From Aquanectria penicillioides (Eukaryota > Ascomycota > Sordariomycetes > Hypocreales > Nectriaceae), in contig PYIU01000002.1 of NCBI GenBank assembly GCA_003415625.1, positions 3,906,001-3,970,000 on the forward strand: DNA of 64,000 bases. The letters are read 5' to 3'. Numbering within the stretch: position 1 is the first letter of the stretch; every line of letters starts with the position of its first letter. Under the pieces are notes generated by a model. The model was not told where the DNA came from. It did no database searches and saw nothing but the letters and a program-made list of their open reading frames with translations. Made by a program: the position numbers and the translations under genes. Below, piece by piece: positions 1-10,190 of this stretch.

Positions 1-1435
1 GCCTCTTTGTAGGAGCGATTTTGGGGCTCGCGTTGGGAGTAGGGATACCCTGCATCTTCTCGACCTGCTTGGGTTTGGCGGCCAGATGAGAATCGGCATC
101 GACGTGGGCTGGGCTGGAAGGGATGTTGACAGCAAAGGTGGTCTTGCTGCGACGCTCCTGGCTCTCGAGATCTTCCTCCTGCGACACCAAATAATCTTCG
201 CCGATAGTGCAATCCCAGGGGGGAAGAGCAGCTAGACGGGCGACATTGTCGCATTTCGATCGGACGACCATGTCCCAGCAGTCTTTGAATTCAACGCCCT
301 TGGGCTCCGATTCCAGATTGATCCAAACGGTCAGTCCATTCCTGCGGCTTCGGGTGACTTGGCACAGTTCCTTGACCAGTCTGCGGGTTCCGGGAACCTT
401 CAAGGTAGTGCCCACGACGATGACGGCGTCGGGGCGAGTCTTGAGGTCTGCGCTCGACACGTTGCCAATGGCCTCCTCATCGGGATTGTACTCGTTGTAG
501 AGCACGAATCGTGGGCGCAGCCGACCGATGCCGTGGCTGCGCTTTCCAGCGTGGGCCGTGCGTACTTGGTCGTCCACCTCACATGTTCGGCAAAGTGGAG
601 CCTCTGGGCCGTCAAAAACATCGCCATTAAAAGGCTCGAGTTGGCCGCATTTGGTGCAGACCATTTTTTCAAGGCCGCCGTGCAGTTGAATCGTGGCTGG
701 CCAGGGACCTTTAGAGTTTAGGGGAACACTTGTGGCGAGAGGCTTCATGGACGTGTCGATGCAGTCGATATTTTGAGAGTAGAGGCGCAACAGGCGGCCC
801 TCCTGAGCAAGGGATGCCAGCATGTGGTGGAAAGGAGTAGGCTTTGCATTTTTTGACATTTGAGCCATTTCCCTGACCATGGCATGGAAAGACTGCGTTG
901 ATGCATCGTGCTTGTAAACCGAGGCGTCGAAAAGGTGCTTGCCAGATCCTTTGAGTTTGTGCTGGGATTTCACCGTAGCGAACATGCCAGTAGACGAGCG
1001 GAAATCGGGAATGCCTGCTGATACAGAAATGCCAGCGCCTGCAATGACAACAATCTTCTTCTTCTTGCGCAACGAGACCATGAGTCGTTCCAGCTGGCGG
1101 TTGTCCTCCAAAGAGAATTCGCTGTCGGGCTTGGTGAGATCCAGGTACTCGGTGGTGCGCTCCTTTGGGGGCGTAATTCTTCGCCTTTTCGCTGGGGGAG
1201 GGCCGTCAGCAGCAGCGTCGAGTTTCCTTCGAAGGTCGTCGTCATCGTAGATGGGCTCGCCCAGCTTGACAGGAGACTGGCTGCCAGAGGCGGTGGTGGA
1301 ACTCGGCGAAGGATAGCGGTTCGTCGGGTCGGGCATGTCGGGGGATGAGGGTAGCGAGGGTGTTTTGGAGAGGTTTGAAAGTGGCGACGAGGGCGCCGAG
1401 CTCGTTGGCGCCGACACGGGGCTTGACGTGTCCAT
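1..1435 (-). CDS. Sirtuin, Hst3/Hst4-type NAD-dependent histone deacetylase (3' end outside window)
   Basis: Nuclear NAD+-dependent protein deacetylase; the Hst3/Hst4 branch removes histone H3 K56 acetylation in yeasts (family knowledge). One open frame runs from the ATG at 1435 to the left edge, 478 codons, with no intron seen. Residues 1-120 are Ser/Pro-rich and disordered, with a KRRR basic patch near 83-86. The Rossmann motif GAGIS starts at 133, followed by GIPDFRSS, the NAD site QNID, the catalytic His in QLHGG, and a four-Cys zinc site (CTKC...CRTC). After VVGTTLKV comes VWINLE. The C-terminal tail is cut by the window edge. I chose the ATG at 1435 because the frame is continuous from there; a longer overlapping frame at 1242-1931 is in another register and is only Pro/Gln/Ser repeat. 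Family certain; the Hst3/4 subtype is likely. Confidence 0.92.
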   Translation of the reverse strand, partial: MDTSSPVSAPTSSAPSSPLSNLSKTPSLPSSPDMPDPTNRYPSPSSTTASGSQSPVKLGEPIYDDDDLRRKLDAAADGPPPAKRRRITPPKERTTEYLDLTKPDSEFSLEDNRQLERLMVSLRKKKKIVVIAGAGISVSAGIPDFRSSTGMFATVKSQHKLKGSGKHLFDASVYKHDASTQSFHAMVREMAQMSKNAKPTPFHHMLASLAQEGRLLRLYSQNIDCIDTSMKPLATSVPLNSKGPWPATIQLHGGLEKMVCTKCGQLEPFNGDVFDGPEAPLCRTCEVDDQVRTAHAGKRSHGIGRLRPRFVLYNEYNPDEEAIGNVSSADLKTRPDAVIVVGTTLKVPGTRRLVKELCQVTRSRRNGLTVWINLESEPKGVEFKDCWDMVVRSKCDNVARLAALPPWDCTIGEDYLVSQEEDLESQERRSKTTFAVNIPSSPAHVDADSHLAAKPKQVEKMQGIPTPNASPKIAPTKR

Positions 1436-1483
1436 GGCTGTCGAGAGATGCTCCTGCGTGTTTGGGAGAGAAAAGCAAGGAGC

Positions 1484-1523
1484 GAGGTTGAGGTTGAGGT
1501 TGAGGTTGAGGTTGAGGTTGAGG
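1484..1523. repeat. GAGGTT hexanucleotide tandem repeat
   Basis: Between six and seven copies of GAGGTT lie about 50 bases upstream of the sirtuin start codon. On the transcribed strand they read AACCTC, so the leader would be a C/T/A tract. A degenerate related tract (GATTGA units) lies at 1692-1720. Confidence 0.95.
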
Positions 1524-2214
1524 GCGGGGGGCGGAAGGAAGTGAGGTGGAAGGGACGTCGGACGAGGCTCGGTTAGAACATGGCGTAGGGTCAGAGTTAT
1601 ATGGAGGTTGCGGCGTCGAGGAGCGTCTGTGAGGTGACCGGGGCGGCGAAGGCGCGGTCACGGTCGGTGTCGCGGAGTTGGCGGCAGAATAAGATTGAGA
1701 TTGAGATTGAGACTGAGAATGGGAGGCACGGCCAGAACGTGTGGATCCAGGGACCTGAACAGGAACGGGAACGGCAGAAGACGCGGATGTAGAAGCGGAC
1801 GTAGACGCGGACGCAGACGCGGGCTCAGACGCAGAAACAGGACGAGGCGAAGCGGAAAACGAGGTATGTGAGGAGGCAAAGGGTAAATAAGTGACGAGGG
1901 AGGACCAGGAGGGAAATAAGGATGACAACATCCTAATGAGAAACTAGACGGGTACTAGCGATGGAACGGAACGAGAGAGAGTTGCCGTTCTCACTCAGGA
2001 AGCGGAGACTGGGGGAGTAGCGTGTGGCAGCAATAGTAGCAGCGGTGGCGGCCAACCCAACACAATACACAAACACGACACAACACGACACAACAAGGCA
2101 CAGCGCTGAACAGCTCAGCCCGCAGAAAACAAAGCCAAGCTGGGACATGCGACAAGCCCCGAGTCGCTCTGCTCCACTAGATTCGGGTTCGACGGCGGGA
2201 GCGCTACAGGGGGG

Positions 2215-2266
2215 TTTGTGTGTGTGAGAGTGTGTGTGAGAGCGTGAGCGTGAGAGCGTGAGTGCC
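2215..2266. repeat. Imperfect TG/GAGCG microsatellite
   Basis: TGTGTG(AGAG) units grade into GAGCGTGAGCGTGAGAGCGTGAG. Simple-sequence DNA in non-coding sequence upstream of the sirtuin. Confidence 0.8.
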
Positions 2267-4240
2267 AGTGACAAGCATTGGGCTGAGTGGGATTGAGGGA
2301 GAGAGTTGCTGCTTGGATCTTGCTTGGGCGGCTCCTTGTCTAGTTTGCTCCAGAGCCCTTCAACAACCTGGGGCCCCTGAGCCCAAAGTGCAATCCAGAA
2401 GACTGGCGGAGCGGGCGGGTCCACACCTCTCCCGCACATGCTCTGTTTGTTGATATGCCCAGTGTTTTGACCCATTCAAATTGCATGTTGGATGGGATGA
2501 TGAAAGGAGGAGGGATCGCTGGCTGGACTCTCTACCCGCCCCCCCCCCCGCGGGATGACCGGCTAATTACCCACCGTCAATTCAATTGGCACCATCCACC
2601 AAAAATCGCCGTCGCATCAAAGGAAGGTCATTCAATGTTTTTGGCAAGTCTCACGCTTTTAGCCACATAGCGGAAAAGCGAAGCCGATCATGATTAACCC
2701 GGGCCAAAGCAAAGAAAGAAGAGCCCCCCCCCCCCCAAAAAAAAAGGAAAGACAAGCAGAAGGAAAGAAAAGAAAATTTCCGCCAGTAACCTCATGCATG
2801 CAACCATCTGCAAAAGTAGCCTACCTATCCATTCGCTTACCCGCCCTTGCTTCTAGGCATTTGAGTTACTAGCTTCGTAGTGGCTGGCAAAGTTTTCGCC
2901 AAACTGGGTTGGCTCACCAGTTCTCTCAATGTTGTGTCAATCACACACAGCAGATGACCCCCCCTCACAGGTAATCTCCTTTGCGCACTAAATGGGAGAA
3001 GACCCTCCGGCGTGCAACTGGGAATTCGAAACAAAAAATTGAAAAAGTAGTATTACCATTGTATCCTCGCTATTGCCTCGGGGTGTTGTGAGATCTAAGA
3101 AGACTACTGCATTTACAAATCCGGATAGCATTGGTCAATCTAGGCCAATCCCGACTCGAACACGGAGAAAAAAAAGAAAGAAAAAAAGAGGCTCGACCCT
3201 TTTGTTGGCCTCAAAACCGAAACGCCCCAGAAAGCCCTCACATCACACGTTGGAACGAGGCTGGTTCGATGCACCGGTAAACTGCAGTTTGAAGGATACC
3301 AACCAGGGTACGTCCGACAAATGTTCCGGAATGGGACCTTGTAGAATGACATGAGGAACATATATTTACCGATTGTCCCTGCGCTCGCAGGAACCACGCC
3401 TCAAAATTTCGGCAGGTTTGTGCGCTAGGCGAACAATCAGCTTGGTAGACAAAGCACACGTGAAAAGATGCTGTTCTCGTAGGCTCTCTTCAAAAAGAAT
3501 CACAATCATAGACTCTACTCCGTATGCTTTGTTTTCATGCGGCTGCAAAGATCGTCATCCATGCAGTGCACCGTGCGTCAATGAACTCTTAGCGCTACGT
3601 CGGTTAAATACATAGATTTCTTATATGCTGTTAAGCGAGTCTACCCCTCGTCTGCCATTTCAGATGCATTCACAGCTGTAGCCCAGTAGTTACGTCTTTC
3701 AGTCGACTCATTAATCTCAAAGAGGGCACAAGAATTATAGCTCTCTCAATGGACATTGAGCCCATCACCCCAGATCCTGGTCAGAACCATGGGACCCAAA
3801 GCGGGGACTCTGCCCATGTGCTCATGGGGAGTATCGGAACCCCCGCTCACGACGGAGGTGCCGCTCCAGTCTTCACAGACGATGTGAGTTGCAACATCGT
3901 CGAGATGAAAATTATCGAGTTCAATCGCCTATAAATGGGGGTATTTAGCTGTAATTCTATAGTAAAAAAAACACTCTCATGATGTAACTTGGCGAATGAA
4001 ACAGGAGGGAGGAATTTAAAAGCAATGCACTTGTGGGCAGCTGGAGAGTCAAGTTGTCAATTACAACTCCAGGTTTTCCCCACACTCAACAACATGGAGT
4101 GATGCCCGCCTCGACTAATCCAACCATAGGTCACTCCATTGGGCCCAAGCCCGTGGATATCGTGGAAACTCGCCTCTTGGCATTTAAGAATCCCTGGAGG
4201 CTCCAATAATCAGCGGGATGGTGGCTGCTCCGCTTGGGGC

Positions 4241-4248
4241 TATATAAG
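4241..4248 (+). promoter_or_regulatory. TATA box of the carboxylesterase gene
   Basis: TATATAAG lies 63 bases before the ATG at 4311, a normal spacing for a fungal TATA-driven gene. It suggests a regulated, not constitutive, promoter, which fits a secreted hydrolase. Seen in sequence; function inferred. Confidence 0.65.
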
Positions 4249-4310
4249 GTGAGGTTGGAGTCCATCAATCATGGGTACGGCAAGCGGTTCCTTCTCACAC
4301 CTCGACCACA

Positions 4311-5870
4311 ATGGTTCATATGAAATTTATGTTGGCCTCACTCCTTGCTAATTGCCTCCCGTTGGCTGCCGCGGGATCATCCTCAGACTTCCCTGATGAC
4401 CTCACAGTCAAAACTCAAACGGGGATCTACACGGGCCTCCGCAACGAGAACTTCTCCAGCGTACGGGAGTTCCGCAACATTCCCTTTGCTCAACCGCCCG
4501 TGGGAAAGCTTCGATGGAAACCTCCCGTCTCTCTCCCCCACTCAAACGAGCACCATTTCTCCACTCGCTTCCCACCTTCATGCCCCCAGTTCGTCTCCAA
4601 GTCAAAATCTCTCTGGAACCAGTTCCTACCCTCGCTCATGATTAACAATGGCGAGGGGGGCAACCAGACCAACCAGGTCGCCCAGACCAGTTCCGAAGAC
4701 TGCCTGAGCCTGGCTATCTGGACACCCTACGGGGTCAAGTCGAATGCAAAACTTCCAGTTCTTTTTTTCATTACTGGCGGAGGGTTCCAATCCGGAGGCA
4801 TCGAAATCCCTAGCCAGCTCCCGGCTCAGTGGGTGGACCGTACCAAGGCGCATATTGTTGTCACTATAAATTATCGTGTGAACATCTTTGGCTTTCCAAA
4901 CGCCGCTGGGCTCAAGCACGCCAATGTTGGAATTCTGGACCAACGCATGGCCCTTGAATGGGTGGCGGCCAACATTGATCGATTTGGGGGAGACCCCAAG
5001 GCAATCACCCTTTGGGGACAGTCTGCAGGCGCAGAGTCAGTCGACTACCTCTTGTTCTCGTTCTGGGATGACCCGATTGCTCGAGCTGCCTTTATCCAAT
5101 CTGGAACAGCCCTTGTACCGCTGAAGAGCGTTGATTACGAGCATGCAAACTTCACTTATGTGGCCGAGCACATGGGTTGCGGTTTTCCCAACAACATCGA
5201 TGCTGAGTTGGAATGCATGCAACATGTTCCCTACCCCCAGTTAGTAAACTTTATCAACACCCACACGTCGACAAAGAAGATCATTTTTGGGCCTATTGCC
5301 GACGAAAAGATATGCTTTTCCAACTACACTGAGCGGGCTGCCAAGGGCAAGATGGCTCGCATCCCGGCCATCATCTCCAACTGCGCCAAAGAGACAGCCA
5401 GTTTGAACGGGTGGCCAGACGACCCCGTCGCCGGCCCCGATGCGCAGAAGATTCTCGATGGCACGCTCAAGACGTGGGTTTGCACAACGGCCGACACTTG
5501 CAAGCTCCGCTCGTCTCTCAAGGCCCCTACGTACCGCTACCAGTTTGCAGGAAACTTCTCCAACCTTGCCCAGCTGCCCTGGATGGGCGCATTTCACGCT
5601 TCCGATCTCTTCATGAACTTTGGTACCTACGAGCTGCCCGGCAACGCAACGGAGCACGAGACCGCCGTCAGCAGATCAATGCAAGATCACATCCTAGCTT
5701 TTGCTCAAGATCCATACAACGGAGCAAAGCGGATCGGATGGGAGCCATATCACTATGGATCGAGCGTCATTCGGTTTGGAGGAAGTGATGGGAAAGTTGC
5801 ACAGAATGTCAGCGGGTACGAAATTGACGGCGCCTGCTATGGAAATGGGACATATGATATGTCGCCGTAA
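4311..5870 (+). CDS. Secreted type-B carboxylesterase / lipase family protein
   Basis: Alpha/beta-hydrolase of the carboxylesterase type B family, 519 aa in one exon, expected to hydrolyse carboxylic esters outside the cell. Residues 1-22 form a signal peptide (hydrophobic core ASLLANCLPLAAAG). The family marks are in order: NIPFAQPPVGKLRW near 56-69, SEDCLSL near 128-134, the GGG oxyanion-hole loop at 156-158, NYRVNIFGFP, and the nucleophile elbow GQSAG with Ser238. The His is probably His429 in FHASDL, the acid probably Glu361 in the AKET segment; both are assigned by position and less sure than the Ser. Several N-x-S/T sites fit secretion. A second Met four codons in is an alternative start. 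Substrate cannot be told from sequence. Confidence 0.9.
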   Translation: MVHMKFMLASLLANCLPLAAAGSSSDFPDDLTVKTQTGIYTGLRNENFSSVREFRNIPFAQPPVGKLRWKPPVSLPHSNEHHFSTRFPPSCPQFVSKSKSLWNQFLPSLMINNGEGGNQTNQVAQTSSEDCLSLAIWTPYGVKSNAKLPVLFFITGGGFQSGGIEIPSQLPAQWVDRTKAHIVVTINYRVNIFGFPNAAGLKHANVGILDQRMALEWVAANIDRFGGDPKAITLWGQSAGAESVDYLLFSFWDDPIARAAFIQSGTALVPLKSVDYEHANFTYVAEHMGCGFPNNIDAELECMQHVPYPQLVNFINTHTSTKKIIFGPIADEKICFSNYTERAAKGKMARIPAIISNCAKETASLNGWPDDPVAGPDAQKILDGTLKTWVCTTADTCKLRSSLKAPTYRYQFAGNFSNLAQLPWMGAFHASDLFMNFGTYELPGNATEHETAVSRSMQDHILAFAQDPYNGAKRIGWEPYHYGSSVIRFGGSDGKVAQNVSGYEIDGACYGNGTYDMSP

Positions 5871-6404
5871 ATACGTTTACTTCGAAGAGTAGTGCTTCAT
5901 GAAATAACGATATTCGCCATCGAGAATGCCCCAGGAAATAAAGCCCGTGACGATCCGCCTCTTATATGGGATGCTGGCATCTGGGGACAGGTCGAAGGGC
6001 CCTTCAGTAGATGCATACTACTACCCCTGGTCAGTGTAGTCTCGCTATCTCCATATGCTGGCTGGTTGCCGGGAAACGCACCCACTCTTGGCGCCGACCT
6101 GGGGTCTCACTCCACAAAATGCAGGGGTCATCTCTCAAAGCCCCACAAACTATCCAACGCGAGAGACGCGCACTGCCGCGTGAAACAAAAAGTATGGGGA
6201 TGGAGGTTGCTCTCACATCATGCTCGCCATGTCTACCGCACGAGAGTTTTATCAATAATAAGCCAGGGATAATTTCTACAAGCGGGAAAACAAAGATGTG
6301 TTCATCTAGAGGAGTGCTGTATTCAAAAGTTGTACAATATAGATCTCGGGTATGTCAAATGCATTACGTATTTTACACCTCAGTTCCCAATCATGCTTGC
6401 GCCC
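5871..6404. other. Intergenic, convergent 3' regions
   Basis: Lies between the ends of the carboxylesterase (+) and the rhomboid protease (-). Only short unsupported frames; should contain both 3' UTRs. Confidence 0.6.
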
Positions 6405-8105
6405 TTACTTCTGTTCTTCATTCTCGTCAAGGTCGTTCGATGAAGCGACATGGCGCATCTCATCTGCCCAGGAGACTTCAATCACCTGCTTCTCTCGATC
6501 GGGCAGGTCCTTTTTGATGTACATGATGCCAAGGATACCAGAAACCATGCCAGTGACGTGCGATGCAAGATCAATCAAGAGCTTCCTCGTATTGCCAAAG
6601 GCGGCGAGCTGAGGCACAAACAAGAGCGCCAGGAACACGATGCCATGCACACCGTCTTCTGGCAGCCCAAGGATCTTGAAGCCATCAGTGCGGTGGTCCC
6701 AGAAGTACGCCGAGCACACGCCCAAAACTGCACCAGAAGCACCCAGTGAGGAGAGACTCAGCAACCCACGCAGGGTATATGTGATCAAACTGCCCAAGAA
6801 GCCGAGAGCACCGCATCCGACATACAGTGCGATGAAGTTGGCGCGGCCAATCTCCTCGTGGAGCTGGGTGCCAATGACGCAGAGAGGAACCATGTTCATG
6901 ACGAGATGGCCCAACTTCATATGCGAGAAGGAAGCAGTGAACAAGGTGACGGGCTTGATGGTGCCGACAACGAAGATCATGTAGCGGTTGAGGAAGGCCC
7001 ACATAGGCGGGGCCCTCCAAGCGAGATAAACGAGCACGTTGAGGCCAACGATGGCAGCCACAGTAGCATGGGCCGTCGAAACATCGGGGAAGATTCGGTA
7101 TCGAGCCTCGGGCTCCTCATAGACCATGGCCATAGATGTCAAGAGTCCGAGAACAAGGGCGACGACGGTAGCAGACGGCAGAATGCGCTCCCAAGTCTTC
7201 ATCTCAGGAGGGGCCTGGAGATCGGACGATGCCTTTTCGTAGTATTCGGCAATCTTGGGGTTTTGGATCTGCCGCTGCTCCTCGCGGACCTTGGCAAGAG
7301 GGCCTGCCACCACCTCGCCCCTGGCCTCGGCAGCTTTGCGCTCCTCTTCCTCCTCGAACTCTTGAGCCTTCCGTTTCGCAACGTTCTGTGCTCGCATCTC
7401 GTCAAGCTTGCTGTGGCCATACACAGGATCGGGCTGGTAGGCTTTCTTGCTGGTCTGCTCCTCTGCCTCGGCGTTTGCGCTCTTCGCCTTGTCTGAGTCT
7501 TCCATGTCCCGCTCCAACTGTTCCAGCTCATCCTCGGCCCGGAGGCCTGCGTTGAGGACTTCGTTTACGGGGATCGAGCTCCGAAGGTAGATCAATGCCT
7601 TGGCGATTTGATCCTTGGTGAATTGGGCAGTGTGGATGGCGAAGGCTGGGTCCTCCAGGGTGCCGGCGACTCGGCGGCCGTGAAGGATTCGGAGCAGATG
7701 ATTGGCCCTCTTGACATTGATGCCCTTCCCAAACACCTTGAGGACTTCTGAGTCGGTCAAGTCAAGATTTCTAAACGGGAGACCAGCCTGGTCACGGTAG
7801 TCCTTGGGCAAGTCTTCGTACTTTCGAACCGTCTTGTCGGAGAACAGCGTTCGGCGGGCGATGCGGGGATAACTGGGGAGGAGGGTGGCATTTCGACATC
7901 TCGAAGTCGTCGTCGACGGAAAACCCTGTCGAGCTCTGGGCGCACAGCCAGACAGCCATCGCGCAGGCGAAAACGGTTGCGTAGCACAAGTGGTGGTGGT
8001 GGTCGCCACGGTTCGGCAACTCACGCCACGAAGGGCAGACCGGAGCCAGAGGCCGGACGAATTGGGACCGACGAAGAGGCTCATTGTGAATGAATGGATG
8101 CGCAA
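6405..8105 (-). CDS. Mitochondrial rhomboid serine protease (Pcp1/PARL-type)
   Basis: Intramembrane serine protease of the inner mitochondrial membrane; yeast Pcp1 cleaves cytochrome c peroxidase and the dynamin Mgm1 (family knowledge). Single exon, 566 aa. The N-terminus is rich in Arg, Ser and Thr and almost free of acids to about residue 85, as expected of a targeting sequence. A charged, helical, Glu/Lys-rich segment covers 180-300. The rhomboid core begins near 305: a first membrane helix (ATVVALVLGLLTSM), a second (AAIVGLNVLVYLAW), the conserved FSHMKLGHLVMNM motif, the nucleophile in GASGA (Ser457) and the catalytic His516 in LASHVTGM. Both catalytic residues are present. A second Met at residue 8 could be the real start. 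Divergent from the Tma17-like gene. Confidence 0.93.
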   Translation of the reverse strand: MRIHSFTMSLFVGPNSSGLWLRSALRGVSCRTVATTTTTCATQPFSPARWLSGCAPRARQGFPSTTTSRCRNATLLPSYPRIARRTLFSDKTVRKYEDLPKDYRDQAGLPFRNLDLTDSEVLKVFGKGINVKRANHLLRILHGRRVAGTLEDPAFAIHTAQFTKDQIAKALIYLRSSIPVNEVLNAGLRAEDELEQLERDMEDSDKAKSANAEAEEQTSKKAYQPDPVYGHSKLDEMRAQNVAKRKAQEFEEEEERKAAEARGEVVAGPLAKVREEQRQIQNPKIAEYYEKASSDLQAPPEMKTWERILPSATVVALVLGLLTSMAMVYEEPEARYRIFPDVSTAHATVAAIVGLNVLVYLAWRAPPMWAFLNRYMIFVVGTIKPVTLFTASFSHMKLGHLVMNMVPLCVIGTQLHEEIGRANFIALYVGCGALGFLGSLITYTLRGLLSLSSLGASGAVLGVCSAYFWDHRTDGFKILGLPEDGVHGIVFLALLFVPQLAAFGNTRKLLIDLASHVTGMVSGILGIMYIKKDLPDREKQVIEVSWADEMRHVASSNDLDENEEQK

Positions 8106-8871
8106 AAAGCGCTCAGTCGAGCCGCGAGGGCAGCGAGGCCAGAAAAGGGCAGTCCGGCCGGAGTCGTGGGTGAGGGGATGGTATGATGACTACGGGCAAC
8201 GCATGAATTAATTTAGAGGCTTGGAGGACGAGGCCGAGGAATTTTGAGCCGCCCGCCGCCAATGGCCGACGCTCTGGCGCTGCGCAGGGGACCGATGCGG
8301 AGTCGAACGGGCACGGAGGTACGTATCGGGCCCAACCGCGAGGGCAGCCAGCACGCACCTACCTGAGTTACCTGGACTCTCGATAGTACTCCGTACCGCG
8401 AAAATAAAGCCATCCACAATGAGAAAATACTAATTTATTTTATGATGGGCTTAAATTGTTAACTTTTTGGATATTTTCTTTTCCAATAAAATTTCCGTTT
8501 TTGTCATGTCATGATTGCAAATCAGAAGACTACTGCCAGCGGGCTGACCTTTTCGGCACCCGCTGAAGGTACCTTGCCTTCCCTCACTCTGTCTTATGGA
8601 CCTGGGTAACCGATGGAAGGAACGCGCCACGTTTGGAAGCCTGCAACCCCACCAAGCCGCCTATCACTTCCATTCAACGGCTGCCCCGCGATTCTTTGGA
8701 CACCTCCAGCTCCAAGCCAACCTCCAAGCCAAACACCAAAGCAACGAGCAACCGGCTTTTTTTCTTTCTTTCTTGTTTCAACTTCGGTTTCCCATCCCAC
8801 CGTCCGGGTACCTCTTTTGCTCGCCACCCAGTCTTTCCACATCCATCGCACACGAACTCTACCTCGCCGCC
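8106..8871. promoter_or_regulatory. Divergent promoter region, rhomboid protease and Tma17-like gene
   Basis: 766 bases between two divergent start codons. An AT-rich centre (8425-8520) is flanked by GC-rich halves; the Tma17 side turns into a C/T-rich leader from about 8750. No TATA box stands out. Confidence 0.55.
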
Positions 8872-9480
8872 ATGTCTTCCTCCGCAGACACCACTCCCAT
8901 ATCCCCCGCCCGGTTCGCCGCCGCCCTCAAGGACCTCTCCCTGGCGATGCTGCACCTCAAGGTCCTCGAAATCCGCAACTCCATCGCCCATCTGCAATAC
9001 TCCAACGACCAGCTCAAGCCCTTTGCTGAGGGCTCCGCAACAGCCCTGTCCGACGGCGACGCCTCCAACGCCTCGGGCGCCCCCGACCAGGATTGCATCG
9101 ACGCCATCAAGGAGAACGAGGGGGTCATCGATCGCATGGCCGAGCGCATTGCCATAATCCGTGTAGAGGTCGAGGAGCGTGGCCTCAGCTGGGAAGAGTT
9201 CCAGACCCGCGACGAGGCCGAGTCGAAGAAGGAAGACGAGCCCGAGAAGGTCAACGGCGAGAGCTCCGCCCCCGCGGCCACAGCCAGCGGTGCCTCCAAC
9301 CCGTGGACGGATGGCACTTTCCAGACGGGTACGATCCGCAACGGCGAGGTACATATGGATCGCCAGGCCGGCCGGCCTGAGGGCGGCAGCCTGAGCGATG
9401 AGCAGCTCCGCAGAGCCATGGAGGAACGCATGCGGGACCTTGGGACCGACGACGACGCTGAGGGAGGTATGCACCTGTGA
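8872..9480 (+). CDS. Tma17/Adc17-like proteasome assembly chaperone
   Basis: 202 aa, one exon. The start at 8872 is chosen because it follows a CT-rich leader with a good context (GCCGCCATGTC); the frame is open further up, but that part looks like leader. Residues 1-100 form two helices: a first with LAMLHLKVLEIRNSIAHLQ and a second beginning DAIKENEGVIDRMAERI. This pattern (an ELxxIKxEIxNSIxHLQxSN helix, an acidic gap, then a VRENExVLxxxxER helix) is that of yeast Tma17, which helps assemble the proteasome base under stress. Beyond about 110 it is acidic and disordered, with a SNPWTDGTFQTG stretch and a Glu/Arg-rich end. Identification rests on remembered pattern only; a search is needed to confirm it. 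Confidence 0.62.
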   Translation: MSSSADTTPISPARFAAALKDLSLAMLHLKVLEIRNSIAHLQYSNDQLKPFAEGSATALSDGDASNASGAPDQDCIDAIKENEGVIDRMAERIAIIRVEVEERGLSWEEFQTRDEAESKKEDEPEKVNGESSAPAATASGASNPWTDGTFQTGTIRNGEVHMDRQAGRPEGGSLSDEQLRRAMEERMRDLGTDDDAEGGMHL

Positions 9481-10190
9481 GGACCAAATATTTGCATGGG
9501 CTGGCGTTTTTGGAAAGCTGGGGACAAAGAGAGACAAATTACATCATGACAGGATACCCAAATGAAAAAGATCCCATGTCAACATGTTGTTGACATCTAA
9601 GTGGTTATGGGAAAAAACACATCACATCGCATGGGAGTCAGAGTATTTTGCTTAAAGCCAAGTTTGTTGATGTTTTTTTTCTACTTGGTTTACGAGTTAT
9701 GAAACTGCTGAAAAGCATGTCCTGGGCTGTGAATACCAAATGCCCAAGGACATTTTTTTTTTGTGGTCGCGCCCACCAGCCCTGGCGACCAACACAAAGT
9801 ATGAACCGCCTGCCGTTTTGAAAACGAAATCAAATGAGAAAATACAAAGCGAAAACACAAAATAAAGAACGAAAACAACAACTGCGCCTGCGCCCATTTG
9901 CTATGCGACCCAATGCCAATCCATCCGACCATTCCCATATGATGATGCTTATAGACAAGGCTGAAACCCAAGACGAAGAAGAGAAAGGAAAGCAACGCAA
10001 TGAAAGGTGCCAATAAGGGGTTAAGGGGTGAGAGCGTGTGAGGGATAGTGGTGCGGATTATAAGAAGGGGGGGGAGAATGTATGAGAAAGCGAGGGAGAG
10101 ATGAAGGGAGGAGACTCGCTTTGAAGATGGCATGTAAGTGTGTCAGGATAAGTGGCCCCAAGTCATTGGTGGTGAGGGGAAGCACATCCT
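9481..10190. other. Intergenic, convergent 3' regions
   Basis: Between the ends of the Tma17-like gene (+) and the 405-aa unknown gene (-). AT-richer than its surroundings with several T and A runs; no gene seen. Confidence 0.6.

Larger units (their letters stand above)
1436..4240. other. Intergenic region, sirtuin leader and carboxylesterase upstream
   Basis: No convincing gene. The sirtuin-proximal part (1436-2300) is rich in hexamer and TG/GA repeats and probably holds its 5' UTR and promoter. From 2500 to 4200 there are short homopolymer runs (C10 near 2540, C10 and A9 near 2730) and only short frames without family resemblance. Confidence 0.6.

Noticed and set aside
1484..1523. Telomere-like repeat
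   Set aside because: Unit is GAGGTT, not the fungal TTAGGG; surrounded by unique genes.
1242..1931. 229-codon open frame over the sirtuin leader (-)
   Set aside because: Composed of Ser/Ala and Pro/Gln repeats from microsatellites, out of register with the sirtuin frame, no family pattern.
6405..8105. Rhomboid gene as an inactive iRhom-like protein
   Set aside because: Both catalytic residues (Ser457, His516) are present.
8674..9537. 287-codon frame opposite the Tma17-like gene (-)
   Set aside because: Antisense shadow; Gly/Val-rich sequence from the complement of a GC-rich gene.
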